From assembly GCA_024279915.1 (NCBI GenBank), contig JAJRRB010000088.1, positions 1 through 64,000 of the forward strand: DNA of 64,000 bases, given 5' to 3'. Source of the DNA: Deltaproteobacteria bacterium. Its GTDB lineage: Bacteria; Desulfobacterota; Desulfuromonadia; Desulfuromonadales; BM103. Below, piece by piece: positions 35,201 through 43,757 of this stretch. The first letter of the stretch is position 1; the number at the start of each line of letters is the position of its first letter. The notes under the pieces were generated by a model that saw only the letters and a program-made list of their open reading frames with translations, did no database searches and was not told where the DNA came from. Both the position numbers and the translations under genes were made by a program.

Positions 35201-36943
35201 GCCGTCGCTGGCTTCCACGTTGAAAGATCCCGTATCGGTTTCAGTGGCTGCTGCTGCGTTGGAACCGTCTTGATTCAGCCCGGATTCATAGACGGTGCTG
35301 TCGGCGCCTTCTGCTGCAACGACAACCTTGGCGGTGTCGTCAGCACCTTTAATGGTAATGGTCAAAGTTGCTGACTTGGTATCGCCATCAGCATCGGTCA
35401 TGGTGTAGGCCAAGTCTTCACTGACAATATCTCCGGTGTCCAGAGCCTGAACGTCGGGGTCTGCGTTGTTCAGCACGAACGTATAGTCACCGTTGGCATC
35501 CAGGGTCAGGGCACCATACTTGGCCAGTTCGGTTTGTGCTGCGGTATTGGCCGTAGAACTATCCCAGCTGTCAAAAGCCTTTGCCGTGTCGGCCCCAGAG
35601 GTGTCATTGCTGAGGACATTGCCGCTGACCGTATCGGTGGCACTGTCTTCAGTCAGGGCCGCAGGGGTATCGTCGTTAGCGGTCGGGATATCATCCATAA
35701 TGTCGATGGTGACAGTCGCGCTTGCCTCTTCCGCTTCGTCTGCAACAGCAACATCAAAGCTGTCGGTTTCCGTCACACCGGCAGCATCCGTTGTTGGTGA
35801 CGCCAGAGTGTACTGGTAGGTAAACGTGCCATCGGCATAACCGGTCAGCTCTACTGTGCCATTGGCAGCATCAAAGGTTTGGCCGACCATGGAAGCCAGA
35901 CCGGCAAATTCACCAGCGCCGTCACCGATGGTCATTACTCTGGTGCCAAGAGTGATGCTGGCGATATCGTCCATTCCATCAGGATCCGCAATCGTGAATG
36001 ACCCCTCTGCGGTAATAGTTGTCGGGCCAGTTCCTGAGCCATCAGGCGACAGGCCCGCTTCGTAGACCATGTCACCTTCACCTGTCAGGGCAATGGTCGG
36101 GGCATCATTCTTGCCCTCAATAATGATCGTGACCGTGGCTTCATCGGTCGCTCCACTGGGGTCAGAAATTACATAGTCGAAAAAGATATTGAAGAAATCC
36201 CCTTCGTCAAGCGCTTTATAGGTCTCGAACAGTTCACTGGTGCTGCTGGCATTAACAGACAGTGAACCGTCGGTGCCGACCGTGACATCCGTACGGGCCT
36301 GGACGTCGGTGATCGAGATCTGATCGCCATCGGGATCGAAGTCGTTACCCAGTATGCCAGTGTCATTTTCGCCTTCCTGTGCAAAGGTGCGGGTGCCCCC
36401 TGCACTAATCTCGTAGACGTTGTCTTCAGCGATCGGAGCCTGATTCTCCACAGGAAGTTCCGGGGTAGGTTGCTCATCTTCAATCTGGGTCAGCGCTGCA
36501 GCACCAAAAGGATCCGGATCCTGAACGCCAAGCTTGTCTATTCCCCCCAGGGCTTCACCCATGTCTGCGCGGTACTCACCGGCACCACCACTGGTAGCAG
36601 CTCCGCCAGCTGCCGTTTCCGGGACCTCGAGATTCCAGGCAGCTATCAATGCATCAATCGGAATTATACTGCCATCCGCCAACATGATTGAGGTGACATC
36701 ACCATCATTGATGTTTGCTGCGAAATCCTCAAAAGTCAGAACCGCACCGTTGTCTAATGTAAAAACGAGATCATTTCCCACAAACTCTTGAGTGCTTTCT
36801 GTCCCTGCATCAAAGTTGAGTTGTGGAACTTGGTCTGCGTCAAGCGTGATGGTCACTTTTTGCCCTGGTTCGAGGGTCGGCACGACGACAGTATTGTTCG
36901 TTGCTGTTCCAGCCTGGGTATTGGTAGTCTCTTCGTTGGCCAT
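32249..36943 (-). CDS. LapA-type retained giant adhesin (VCBS/cadherin-like repeats, two VWA domains, RTX C-terminus)
   Basis: This 1564-aa protein has no Sec signal. Residues 1-109 match a LapA-like retention module, which jams in the TolC channel. T110-A-A-G113 is a LapG cleavage motif. Next come cadherin/VCBS-type repeats (about 165-790), a von Willebrand A domain with MIDAS DKSGS near 818, another repeat, a second VWA with DTSGS near 1131, one more repeat, and RTX nonapeptides (GGTGNDALI, GGAGDDSLS) at about 1417-1455. The end of the protein carries the type I secretion signal. Exporter, adaptor, outer channel and LapG are all nearby. Aspartate-rich repeats imply calcium binding. GGGAG precedes the ATG. 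Confidence 0.92.
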   Translation of the reverse strand: MANEETTNTQAGTATNNTVVVPTLEPGQKVTITLDADQVPQLNFDAGTESTQEFVGNDLVFTLDNGAVLTFEDFAANINDGDVTSIMLADGSIIPIDALIAAWNLEVPETAAGGAATSGGAGEYRADMGEALGGIDKLGVQDPDPFGAAALTQIEDEQPTPELPVENQAPIAEDNVYEISAGGTRTFAQEGENDTGILGNDFDPDGDQISITDVQARTDVTVGTDGSLSVNASSTSELFETYKALDEGDFFNIFFDYVISDPSGATDEATVTIIIEGKNDAPTIALTGEGDMVYEAGLSPDGSGTGPTTITAEGSFTIADPDGMDDIASITLGTRVMTIGDGAGEFAGLASMVGQTFDAANGTVELTGYADGTFTYQYTLASPTTDAAGVTETDSFDVAVADEAEEASATVTIDIMDDIPTANDDTPAALTEDSATDTVSGNVLSNDTSGADTAKAFDSWDSSTANTAAQTELAKYGALTLDANGDYTFVLNNADPDVQALDTGDIVSEDLAYTMTDADGDTKSATLTITIKGADDTAKVVVAAEGADSTVYESGLNQDGSNAAAATETDTGSFNVEASDGISSVTVGGTTFTLTQLQAFTSASPSADIDTGEGTLVITGYSSADGDKTATIDYEYTLDDAQTHTKATNDTTLTDSVALSVAGVGGTSGSANLTIDIMDDVPTANDDTPAALTEDSATDTVSGNVLSNDTSGADTAKAFDSWGDNTAAESELAKYGDLTLNGDGTYSFVLNNADADTQALADGESISEVLAYTMTDDDGDTSSATLTITINGINNPPDAIDNYYSTTASDATVNIVLIVDKSGSMGDIIEQDPDVTRLDLVKDAIENLINTYDSSLNKVMVVPFSSSAEALTNGADEVWMSGAEALALINGLSANGYTDYDSALTTVEGNYGTPPAADNTFAYFLSDGKPTSSDGGDPNTIEADERQDWVDFLKSTNIEEVYAVGIGPDISQVDDDLEDVAWSSSTPDAPDSGTVVLVLDENDLSGTLEVLASTVTGNVLTDDTGEGVDNDPEGDALTVTHVNGSALNIDPNTPDVFDLAKGELTIEEDGEFSFVPNPNVFGEQAFTYTITDGNGESDTATVTIDLPDNDPPVAVDDLVSTEDHDVNIVIVIDTSGSMGTDISDDGEPEQSRLDLTKAAIAELISTYGSSLNKVMVVEFNTDAYVVLNSGDEVWMTPSEALTEIGTLADGGETDYDDALSAVASNYGTPPAADSTYVYFLSDGVPNTDSHGINSTERDNWETFLEDNNIDEVFAVGIGPGIDQTDGDLQDVAWSSTGNDNDNVELVLDEDDLSDTLSGLAQKINGNVLDNDSDNDGDPITVTEVGGQPVSGAPLIIDGEFGQLTIDPDGDYSYTATDEVSEGFDVFTYTVTDNHGQSDTGNLVIRVNENADGRLLVGTESADALEGGTGNDALIGGAGDDSLSGGGGFDFLVGDEGKDTFFFTANAGEGTDTITDFNINEDILSFTDLLDGGDGLDLGERTAFLESVTYENNGVDLTLTVPDQNNPVGGEITEITLAGVGAEFGVGAGNLNDLITQITVETGSA
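34777..34924 (-). repeat. 148-bp direct repeat in the adhesin gene, unit 1
   Basis: Differs from unit 2 (35563-35710) by one base as far as I can see. The units lie 786 bp apart (262 codons), so recombination between them would delete a whole repeat block in frame. Confidence 0.85.
35563..35710 (-). repeat. 148-bp direct repeat in the adhesin gene, unit 2
   Basis: Partner of 34777-34924. Both encode the start of a VCBS-type block (DDTPAALTEDSATDT region). Confidence 0.85.
36608..36616 (-). other. LapG cleavage site codons (Thr-Ala-Ala of TAAG) in the adhesin
   Basis: Codons 110-112 read Thr-Ala-Ala and codon 113 is Gly. In Pseudomonas LapA the protease cuts between the two alanines of TAAG at nearly the same distance from the N-terminus (about residue 108). 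Confidence 0.8.
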
Positions 36944-37044
36944 GGTTTTTCTCCCTATGTCCAGCTTGCGGGTTATATTGTGGTCTTCTCTAGTTAGTGT
37001 CCTAAAATAATTGCTGTCACGTGGTCATTTCCAGTTGCTATACT

Positions 37045-37335
37045 TTAATGGAGATACTGAAAGTTATTTATTCTTGCCGCGATGCCGAATTTCTCACCTT
37101 GCTGCTCTATACGGAGAACCTCTCCTTGACAATCCAACTTAATTGGCTTTCCCGGCATGGCATGAGTAAGGTCCAGTGAGAAGTTCAAGAGTCCTCCCTC
37201 GGCAAAGGGCTGGTCAGCCAGAAAATAAATGCCGGACCAACTGACGTCGCGCGTGGTGGCTGTTTCTTTGCCGATAGAAACAGGCACTTCAATCTGAATA
37301 CGCTGCGAAGCCCTTTTTTCGTCATCATGATTCAT
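37045..37335 (-). CDS. PilZ-domain protein
   Basis: This 96-aa protein is a lone PilZ domain. It carries an Arg-rich start (KRASQRIQIEV at about 7-17, fitting RxxxR) and DVSWSG (about 30-35, fitting D/NxSxxG), the two c-di-GMP-binding elements. It is encoded 100 bp upstream of the adhesin on the same strand and may be part of that transcript. Because Lap-type adhesion is classically governed by c-di-GMP, a receptor here fits. Whether it acts on the exporter or elsewhere is open. Confidence 0.85.
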   Translation of the reverse strand: MNHDDEKRASQRIQIEVPVSIGKETATTRDVSWSGIYFLADQPFAEGGLLNFSLDLTHAMPGKPIKLDCQGEVLRIEQQGEKFGIAARINNFQYLH

Positions 37336-37598
37336 GGTCTACTCCTTATAGTATCTTTATTCTAACCTGCTCTTTTTTGACGACAATTTATCGATAGGTT
37401 GAAGAACGTATAACCTTCGTTATATTATTAGCGAGAGACATCGATAAAATAAGGTTTTTTTAGCGATTACAGACGTTTTGCGGCTCGTTGCCAAGGCTTG
37501 CATCCGAGAAGAGTTTTCGATACTCTTCGCTATCAATCTGTTGAAATTACGATAGACTTGGTGCCAATGTTTGAACTTTTATTGAATCTGGAGCTCAA

Positions 37599-38237
37599 AT
37601 GGCTTTCACATTAGTTGCCGCAGACCCTCATCCTCTCTCTCTACTCGGCTTGACCCAATTGCTGCGATCCGAGACAGGTATCACTCTCCTGGCAAGCTGT
37701 GCGACTGCTTCTGAAACGATGAAAGAGGTGGTGCGACACCAGCCGGATCTGCTGGTTATTGATATTAACCTGCCGGATCAAAATGGTCTGGAGTTGATCA
37801 ATCAGCTGAAAAACAGTTCGGTGGATGCCAAAATCGTTGTGTTTACAACGGCTATGGATGAAGAACAGACGATCGATGCTCTCCGTTTTGGTGTCAAAGG
37901 GGTGGTGCTGAAGAGTATGCCTTCTCACTTGCTGGTGCAGTGCCTGCAAAAAGTGGCGGCCGGTGGCATGTGGATGGAAAAAGAATCGATCGGACATGCT
38001 TTTGAGAAGATGCTTCATCGTGAAGCTGGTATGCGGCGACTTGCGACAATCCTTACCGCCAGAGAGACAGAGGTCATGCAGTGTGTGGCTACTGGCTTAA
38101 GCAATCACCAGATTGCCGAGAAACTGATTGTGAGTGAGGGAACGGTCAAGATCCATGTCTATAATATCTATCGTAAAATTGGTATAAACAATCGGGTCGA
38201 TTTGACGCTGTATGCACAAAAACGAGGATTAGCTTAG
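37599..38237 (+). CDS. NarL/LuxR-type response regulator
   Basis: This 212-aa protein has an N-terminal receiver domain (phosphoacceptor Asp in LLVIDINLPDQ, about residue 53; Lys in GVVLKSM near 104) and a C-terminal LuxR-type helix-turn-helix (LTARETEVMQCVATGLSNHQIA, about 147-168). The acidic pair at the start is reduced to ADPHP, a mild deviation. No kinase gene lies beside it. It is divergent from the PilZ and adhesin genes across 263 bp that include GAAGAGT / ACTCTTC (37508-37528), a possible site, so it may control the adhesin. Confidence 0.9.
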   Translation: MAFTLVAADPHPLSLLGLTQLLRSETGITLLASCATASETMKEVVRHQPDLLVIDINLPDQNGLELINQLKNSSVDAKIVVFTTAMDEEQTIDALRFGVKGVVLKSMPSHLLVQCLQKVAAGGMWMEKESIGHAFEKMLHREAGMRRLATILTARETEVMQCVATGLSNHQIAEKLIVSEGTVKIHVYNIYRKIGINNRVDLTLYAQKRGLA

Positions 38238-38280
38238 CTCCTGTCCGAAAACACTTTGTGTCTACACCACTAACCCAATT

Positions 38281-38316
38281 AAGAAAGGCCACCTCACATG
38301 CGAGGCGGCCTTTCTT
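38281..38316. terminator. Bidirectional terminator
   Basis: AAGAAAGGCC...GGCCTTTCTT with an inner CCTC / GAGG stem and a T-rich end, between the convergent regulator and TolC genes. Confidence 0.88.
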
Positions 38317-38368
38317 GTCGTTAAGTCATCTTGGCGGGCCAGTTATAATCTGGCGTGGTTTTTTTTCT

Positions 38369-39715
38369 TTATTTCTGGGTTGTATAAAGTTGCTCGTCGA
38401 TTTGCAGGCTGGCGTTCAACTCGCCGGTCAGGGCCAGCAACCGTTCAGTAGCAATGACTTCGTTGGTTCTGGCTGTTACCATCAGGCCCGCTGACTGAAA
38501 CTTCTCGTTTTGGGCATCAAGCACGTCAAGCAGCGTGCGTTGGCCAACGTTAAACTGTTTCACATAAGATTCGAGAGTCTTTTGATTGTAGTTCAAAGCG
38601 TCACCGAAGAAGACAACCTGCTTGCGTGCTGACTCCAACTCTGCCCAGGTGGCTCGGGTCTCTTCGATGACCAGGTCTTGCTGATCGTTGCGACCGGCTA
38701 CTGCTTGCATTTTGCGCGACATGGCGGCTTTGCGGTCAGCAACATCAGAATGGCCATTAAAGATGTTCCAGCGCAGACGCACCATCGCCTGGTTATTGTG
38801 CTCGTAGGTCTCTGAACTCTCGACCTGATCTTCATAGCTGGAGCTCAGTTCCGCATGGACTTTCGGCAGGAAGTTGGATTTGCTCAGATCAACTCTACGA
38901 TCCGCTTCGTCAACGTTGGCATCAAGCGCCAAGGTCTGGGGGTTATACTCTGCAGTCTGCTTGACTGCTTCATCCAAGGTCTTGGGTGCAAGGCCGGGCG
39001 GGACGCTGAAAAACTCAACATCACCAGCCAGTTTACCGACGACCCGCTGGTAGTTAGCCTCGGCGGTTCTGAGATCTGCCTCAGTTTGTGCCAGAGAAGC
39101 ATAGGAGCGAGCCAGGCGAGCCTGGGTCTGATCAACATCTGCGATGCTTCCGGCACCGCCTTCCTGACGTTTTTCAAGTTTGTCGAGGATTTCGAGGTGA
39201 TCGTTGACGTTCATTTCTGCCAGACCGACCAGCTCGCGTTGACGGTATACTTCCATATGGGCGATGATCGCGTCGAGTGCTATCGCTTCGGCATTATCAA
39301 AAGTCCGGTAACCGGCAGAAACCAGTTTGGCTTCTTCAATTTCTACCAGGCTTCTGGTCTCTTTGCCGTCGTAGAGCAGTTGGGAAAGACGGATTGATCC
39401 TTCCAGACGGTCGTAAAAGTTGTGCTCTGTGTCGCTGGCTCGTGTTCTGACATCACTATGAGCTTCGGCACCATAACCTATCGCCAGATCGACTTGTGGA
39501 TAGTAACCACCTTTGGCGCGATCACGCTCAAAGCCGATGGCTTCCTGGTTGGCTTGCAATACTTGCAGACGTGGACTGTACTCTAAGGCAGTAGACACGG
39601 TGTCAGATAGTTTCACCTTGGTATCCTGTGCCAGTGCGTTGCTGCTCGCAAACAACGTAAACATCAAGAGCAAACTTAATAACAACCCTTTCGTAAACAG
39701 TTTCGTCGTCATCAT
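38369..39715 (-). CDS. TolC-family outer-membrane channel of the type I secretion system
   Basis: This 448-aa protein has a signal peptide (cut near NALAQ, about residue 30) and the doubled outer-membrane efflux repeat of TolC, with long coiled helices and the segment VGQRTLLDVLDAQNE near 397 typical of the family. It is transcribed away from the ABC exporter gene across a 370-bp gap. As LapE-like channel it would hold the adhesin at the surface until LapG cuts it. Confidence 0.92.
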   Translation of the reverse strand: MMTTKLFTKGLLLSLLLMFTLFASSNALAQDTKVKLSDTVSTALEYSPRLQVLQANQEAIGFERDRAKGGYYPQVDLAIGYGAEAHSDVRTRASDTEHNFYDRLEGSIRLSQLLYDGKETRSLVEIEEAKLVSAGYRTFDNAEAIALDAIIAHMEVYRQRELVGLAEMNVNDHLEILDKLEKRQEGGAGSIADVDQTQARLARSYASLAQTEADLRTAEANYQRVVGKLAGDVEFFSVPPGLAPKTLDEAVKQTAEYNPQTLALDANVDEADRRVDLSKSNFLPKVHAELSSSYEDQVESSETYEHNNQAMVRLRWNIFNGHSDVADRKAAMSRKMQAVAGRNDQQDLVIEETRATWAELESARKQVVFFGDALNYNQKTLESYVKQFNVGQRTLLDVLDAQNEKFQSAGLMVTARTNEVIATERLLALTGELNASLQIDEQLYTTQK

Positions 39716-40087
39716 CTTTTTTGCCTCCTCATTTGCATGTCCATGCTGAAACGGTTTAGTGTGTAGAAACGTTTAATATCGCTGGTACTGTTAAACCTTT
39801 GTTAGGAGTGAATATTAGATATATAAAGTTTTTTAGTAAGTAAATATAGGTATATCAAAGATTTAGTGCTTGCCAAGTCGTTGTCGATAAATTTCTTACT
39901 CCTTTTGTTATAGGTAAATAGTTATATTCCAAAGAATGAGGTCGGATCGTCGCATTCGGCTCAATTAATGCTATAATGCAGCTTGTAACTGACTTGAATT
40001 ATTGATTTTAAACTGTTGCAGCAAGATTGAGAGTAACAGGGCTCTCAAATTGATGGATTCATCAATTGTTTGTACTGACGAGGGGAC
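39716..40087. promoter_or_regulatory. Divergent promoter region between TolC and the exporter operon
   Basis: These 372 A+T-rich bases have no gene. A clean -10 box TATAAT lies at 39972-39977 reading toward the exporter. Its -35 (TCGCAT, 16-base spacer) is poor, so an activator may be required. No operator was identified. Confidence 0.5.
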
Positions 40088-40246
40088 ATGGCATAAGAGA
40101 ATAGTCAGACTAAAGTACAGCCGGAACCTGTTGAGACGAAATCTGTCGATAACAAGAGTGCAAGTCGGGAGCCTGCTCGCAGTCCGAAGCCAAGGCGTCG
40201 GTCCAGTGACTTTGTTTCACCGGGGCTCGTTGACTACGAACCTCCG
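40088..40246 (+). other. Original 5' end of the exporter gene with a stop at codon 3
   Basis: ATG at 40088 with ACGAGGGG upstream starts a frame reading Met-Ala-stop (TAA 40094-40096). The same frame then stays open for 50 codons (Pro/Lys/Arg/Ser-rich) straight into the exporter at 40247. This looks like the true start of the gene with one nonsense change, or a base-call error. Confidence 0.65.
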
Positions 40247-42349
40247 GTGTTACGTTGCCTCTCTCTTGTCGCCGGTTTGCTGGGACGGCCGGTTTCCACG
40301 GTAGCCCTTAAAGCCGGTATGCCGCAAGGCCATGAAAGGCCTCCTCTTGCTGTTTGTGTCCGGGCTGCAGAGCAAGCCGGTCTGATGGTGCGTACCTTCC
40401 ATAAACCGCACATCAGCAAAATTTCTTCGTTGATCATGCCCTGCATCCTGATTCTACAGAATGACCAGGCGTGTGTCCTGGTCAGCGTGGACGAGTCTCA
40501 TGCCAAAGTGGTCTTCCCTCAGGGTGGCGGAACAGGTAAGCGTCTGTCGCTGGACAAGCTCCAGGGACAGTATTCCGGCTATGTTTTGCTGGTTCATCCG
40601 GAAGGGAAGCTGGATCAACGGGCCAGTGAACTCAGGCTGGTTGATACGAGTGAATGGTTCTGGGGGACCATCTTCAAGTTCTTCCCGATTTACAAACATG
40701 TTCTGCTGGCGACGGTGATGGTCAATATTCTGGCTCTGGCCAGCCCGTTGTTTATTATGAATGTCTACGACCGGGTGGTGCCGAATAGTGCCTTCGATAC
40801 GCTATGGGCGCTCGCGCTTGGGGTTTTTATCGCTTATCTTTTCGATTTCTTGTTGCGCAACCTGCGGGGCTACTTTGCTGACGTCGCTGGTAAAAATGCT
40901 GATGTCATTATCGCCAGCAAGTTGATGCAGCAGATGACGGCGATGCGACTTGACCACAAGCCGGAATCGGCTGGGACCCTGGCGAATAACTTGCGTGAAT
41001 TCGAATCACTCAGAGAATTCTTCAGCTCCACCACCTTGATGGCTTTGGTGGATATGCCCTTTATTTTCCTCTTTATCGGACTGATCGGGTATATCGCTGG
41101 ACCGCTGGCATATGCGCCGCTTGTGGCTGTGCCGCTTGTGGTGCTGGTCGGCTTTTTTTTACAGATTCCATTTCAGCGGATTATTGAGAAAAGCTTTCGT
41201 GAAGGCGCCCAGAAGAACGCCTTGCTGGTCGAAACCATTACCGGTATAGAGACAATCAAAACCAGTATGGCCGAAGGACAAATTCAGAAGCGCTGGGAAG
41301 AAGTGGTTGGGCTGAATGCCAAGTCGACAAGCAGAGCACGGGCCCTCGCCAATTTCTCTATTTCTTTCTCGCAATGGTCGGCGCAACTGGTAAGCGTGGC
41401 TATTATTATTGGCGGTGTTTACCTGATTTCTGAAGGTGAGCTGACTTTAGGCGGCTTGATCGCCTGTAACATTCTGGTTGGGCGGGCGATGGCACCTCTT
41501 GGTGCGGTAGCCGCCATGTTGACGCGCCTGCAGCAGTCGCGCATGGCGCTTAAAGCCCTCGATCTGTTGATGCGTCAGCCGAATGAGCGACCTGTCGACC
41601 GCGAGTTTATTCAGGCTCAGAATTTACAGCCGTCAATCCGTTTTGAGAATGTCGTTTTTCAGTATCCGAATAGCCAAACTCCAGCATTGGATAATCTCTC
41701 TCTAGAGATCAAGGCGGGTGAAAAGGTTGCAATCCTTGGTCGGACCGGCTCAGGGAAAAGCACTTTAGGACGTCTCTGTATGGGGCTTTATGAGCCGCAG
41801 AAGGGCTCCGTAAAGCTGGATGGTATTGACCTGCGCCAGTTGCACGTGGCCGACTTAAGAAGCCATATTGGTTATGTCAGTCAGGATAACTATCTTTTTT
41901 ATGGAAGCATTCGCGAAAATATTGCTTTCGGTGCTCCATATGTTGATGGCCCGGCAATTCTGAGTGCGGCAAATCTTGCTGGCGTGACTGATTTTGTCAA
42001 AGGTCATCCTGCCGGATTTGACTGGCAGGTTGGTGAGCGCGGCATGAACCTCTCCGGAGGTCAGCGTCAGGCGGTGACGATTGCCCGGGCGCTGCTCCTC
42101 GATCCAGAGATTCTGGTATTCGATGAGCCGACCAGTGCCATGGATAACAATGCCGAAGCCATTCTTCGCCAGAGGTTGTTGGAAAGCATGGAAGATAAGA
42201 CTCTGCTGCTTTTCACACATCGCACCAGCTTGCTGCATCTGGTGGACCGGGTGGTCGTCATGGATGCGGGCAAAATTGTTGCCGATGGGCCCAAATCGGA
42301 TGTTTTGAAAGCACTGAAAAGCGGCCTGGTTGGCGCTTCGAAACGATAG
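40247..42349 (+). CDS. Type I secretion ABC exporter (LapB/LssB-like) with C39-like domain
   Basis: From the first start codon after the stop described above (GTG 40247) the product is 700 aa. Residues 1-115 are a C39-peptidase-like domain without the catalytic Cys, as in RTX exporters. The membrane domain spans about 150-430. The ATPase domain has Walker A GRTGSGKST (about 498), signature LSGGQRQA and Walker B ILVFDEPTSAMD. It drives one-step export of the adhesin through the adaptor and TolC. No ribosome site precedes the GTG, so expression from it may be weak. It is followed by the HlyD adaptor gene after 11 bp. Confidence 0.9.
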   Translation: MLRCLSLVAGLLGRPVSTVALKAGMPQGHERPPLAVCVRAAEQAGLMVRTFHKPHISKISSLIMPCILILQNDQACVLVSVDESHAKVVFPQGGGTGKRLSLDKLQGQYSGYVLLVHPEGKLDQRASELRLVDTSEWFWGTIFKFFPIYKHVLLATVMVNILALASPLFIMNVYDRVVPNSAFDTLWALALGVFIAYLFDFLLRNLRGYFADVAGKNADVIIASKLMQQMTAMRLDHKPESAGTLANNLREFESLREFFSSTTLMALVDMPFIFLFIGLIGYIAGPLAYAPLVAVPLVVLVGFFLQIPFQRIIEKSFREGAQKNALLVETITGIETIKTSMAEGQIQKRWEEVVGLNAKSTSRARALANFSISFSQWSAQLVSVAIIIGGVYLISEGELTLGGLIACNILVGRAMAPLGAVAAMLTRLQQSRMALKALDLLMRQPNERPVDREFIQAQNLQPSIRFENVVFQYPNSQTPALDNLSLEIKAGEKVAILGRTGSGKSTLGRLCMGLYEPQKGSVKLDGIDLRQLHVADLRSHIGYVSQDNYLFYGSIRENIAFGAPYVDGPAILSAANLAGVTDFVKGHPAGFDWQVGERGMNLSGGQRQAVTIARALLLDPEILVFDEPTSAMDNNAEAILRQRLLESMEDKTLLLFTHRTSLLHLVDRVVVMDAGKIVADGPKSDVLKALKSGLVGASKR

Positions 42350-42360
42350 AGATACCCACT

Positions 42361-43746
42361 ATGTCTGAACGCAATGAGATAAAAGATGCATTTGAACACA
42401 GGGAAAAACGGGGCCTGCTGAGCGCTTTCAGCGAGGAAGAAGACCTGCTTTTCATGAGTGAAGTTGATGCTGCCATTCATCGTAAAGGCAACTCGATGGC
42501 TTTCATCCTCACCGTAGTGATTGCCCTGCTAATGGTTATCTTTGTTCTCTGGGCACATTTTACCGTACTGGATGAGGTGACTCGTGGTCTGGGGCAGGTC
42601 ATTCCTTCCCGGAGGGTGCAGGTGATTCAGAACCTTGAAGGCGGCATCCTCCAGGAAATTCTGGTTCAGGAGAACCAGATCGTCAATAAAGGGGATATCC
42701 TGATCCGTATCGACAATGCCATGGCTGCAAGTCAGTATCGTGACGCTTTTACCAAGGCTGCCCAACATGAAGCCGCGATAGTGCGTTTGAATGCAGAAAT
42801 CGAGGGTCAAGCTAAAATTGTTTTTTCTGATCAATTCAAAGATGCGGATCCGCAAGTCCTTGAGGACCAGAAATTGATTTTTAAAGCGCATCGACAGCAG
42901 TTGCAGGCGGAGCTCAATGTTCTGCGGTCTCAGCATAGTCAAAGGCAGCAGGAAATTACTGAAATGCAAAGCCGCAAGAAACAGCTGGAGCGCAGCCTTG
43001 GGCTGGCTAAACAACAGCGTGACATTGCCAAACCGTTGGTTGATCAGGGTGTCTATCCGCGCGTCGAATATCTTGCTCTCGAACGTGACATCTCATCTCT
43101 ACAGGGCGATATAGATGCTTTACGTCTGGCTATCCCGCGTATACGTCAAGCTGCTAACGAAGCCAGTCGTCGCATCGAACAGCGGCGTGCGGAGGGTAAG
43201 TCTCAGGCTCTGGACGAAAAGAACAGCCATCGCATGGAGTTGAAATCCTTGCGAGAAATCATGTCGGCTGGCGAGGACCGTGTGACCCGAACCGATGTGC
43301 GCTCGCCTGTGCGTGGTACGGTGAAACAGATCAACTTGAACACCCTTGGTGGTGTGGTGCGTCCCGGTGAATCGATCCTCGAAATTGTGCCTCTCGATGA
43401 CACCTTGTTGATTGAAGCTCGGATTCGTCCTGCCGATATCGCTTTCCTCCACCCCGGGCAGAAGGCCATGGTCAAGATCACGGCTTATGATTTTTCTATC
43501 TTCGGTGGTTTAGAGGGCGTTGTCGAAGCTATTAGCGCTGATACCATTGAAGATGACAATGGAGAAAGTTTTTTCAAGGTTAAACTGAGAACGCAGAAAA
43601 ACGCTATTACCTATCGTAACGAGGAGTTACCGATTATTCCGGGTATGACCGCCAGCATCGATATCCTCACTGGCAAAAAATCTGTGCTGGCCTATCTTTT
43701 GAAACCGATTCTGCGTGCCAAGCAGAACGCCTTGCGCGAGCGTTAA
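42361..43746 (+). CDS. HlyD-family membrane fusion protein of the type I secretion system
   Basis: This 461-aa protein has one transmembrane helix at about residues 45-66, a lipoyl-like half motif GLGQVIPSRRVQVIQNLEGG near 77, and a long coiled-coil hairpin (about 120-300) with many Gln/Glu/Arg. The second lipoyl half contains RSPVRGTVKQI, and a beta-barrel domain ends the protein. It links the inner-membrane exporter to TolC and corresponds to LapC. It starts 11 bp after the exporter stop and is followed by LapG after 11 bp, so exporter, adaptor and protease form one operon. Confidence 0.94.
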   Translation: MSERNEIKDAFEHREKRGLLSAFSEEEDLLFMSEVDAAIHRKGNSMAFILTVVIALLMVIFVLWAHFTVLDEVTRGLGQVIPSRRVQVIQNLEGGILQEILVQENQIVNKGDILIRIDNAMAASQYRDAFTKAAQHEAAIVRLNAEIEGQAKIVFSDQFKDADPQVLEDQKLIFKAHRQQLQAELNVLRSQHSQRQQEITEMQSRKKQLERSLGLAKQQRDIAKPLVDQGVYPRVEYLALERDISSLQGDIDALRLAIPRIRQAANEASRRIEQRRAEGKSQALDEKNSHRMELKSLREIMSAGEDRVTRTDVRSPVRGTVKQINLNTLGGVVRPGESILEIVPLDDTLLIEARIRPADIAFLHPGQKAMVKITAYDFSIFGGLEGVVEAISADTIEDDNGESFFKVKLRTQKNAITYRNEELPIIPGMTASIDILTGKKSVLAYLLKPILRAKQNALRER

Positions 43747-43757
43747 CCGAGGTAGCG

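Noticed and set aside
32298..36065. Several plus-strand frames opposite the adhesin
   Set aside because: Repeats of Ser/Pro/Val-rich shadows of the acidic adhesin repeats.
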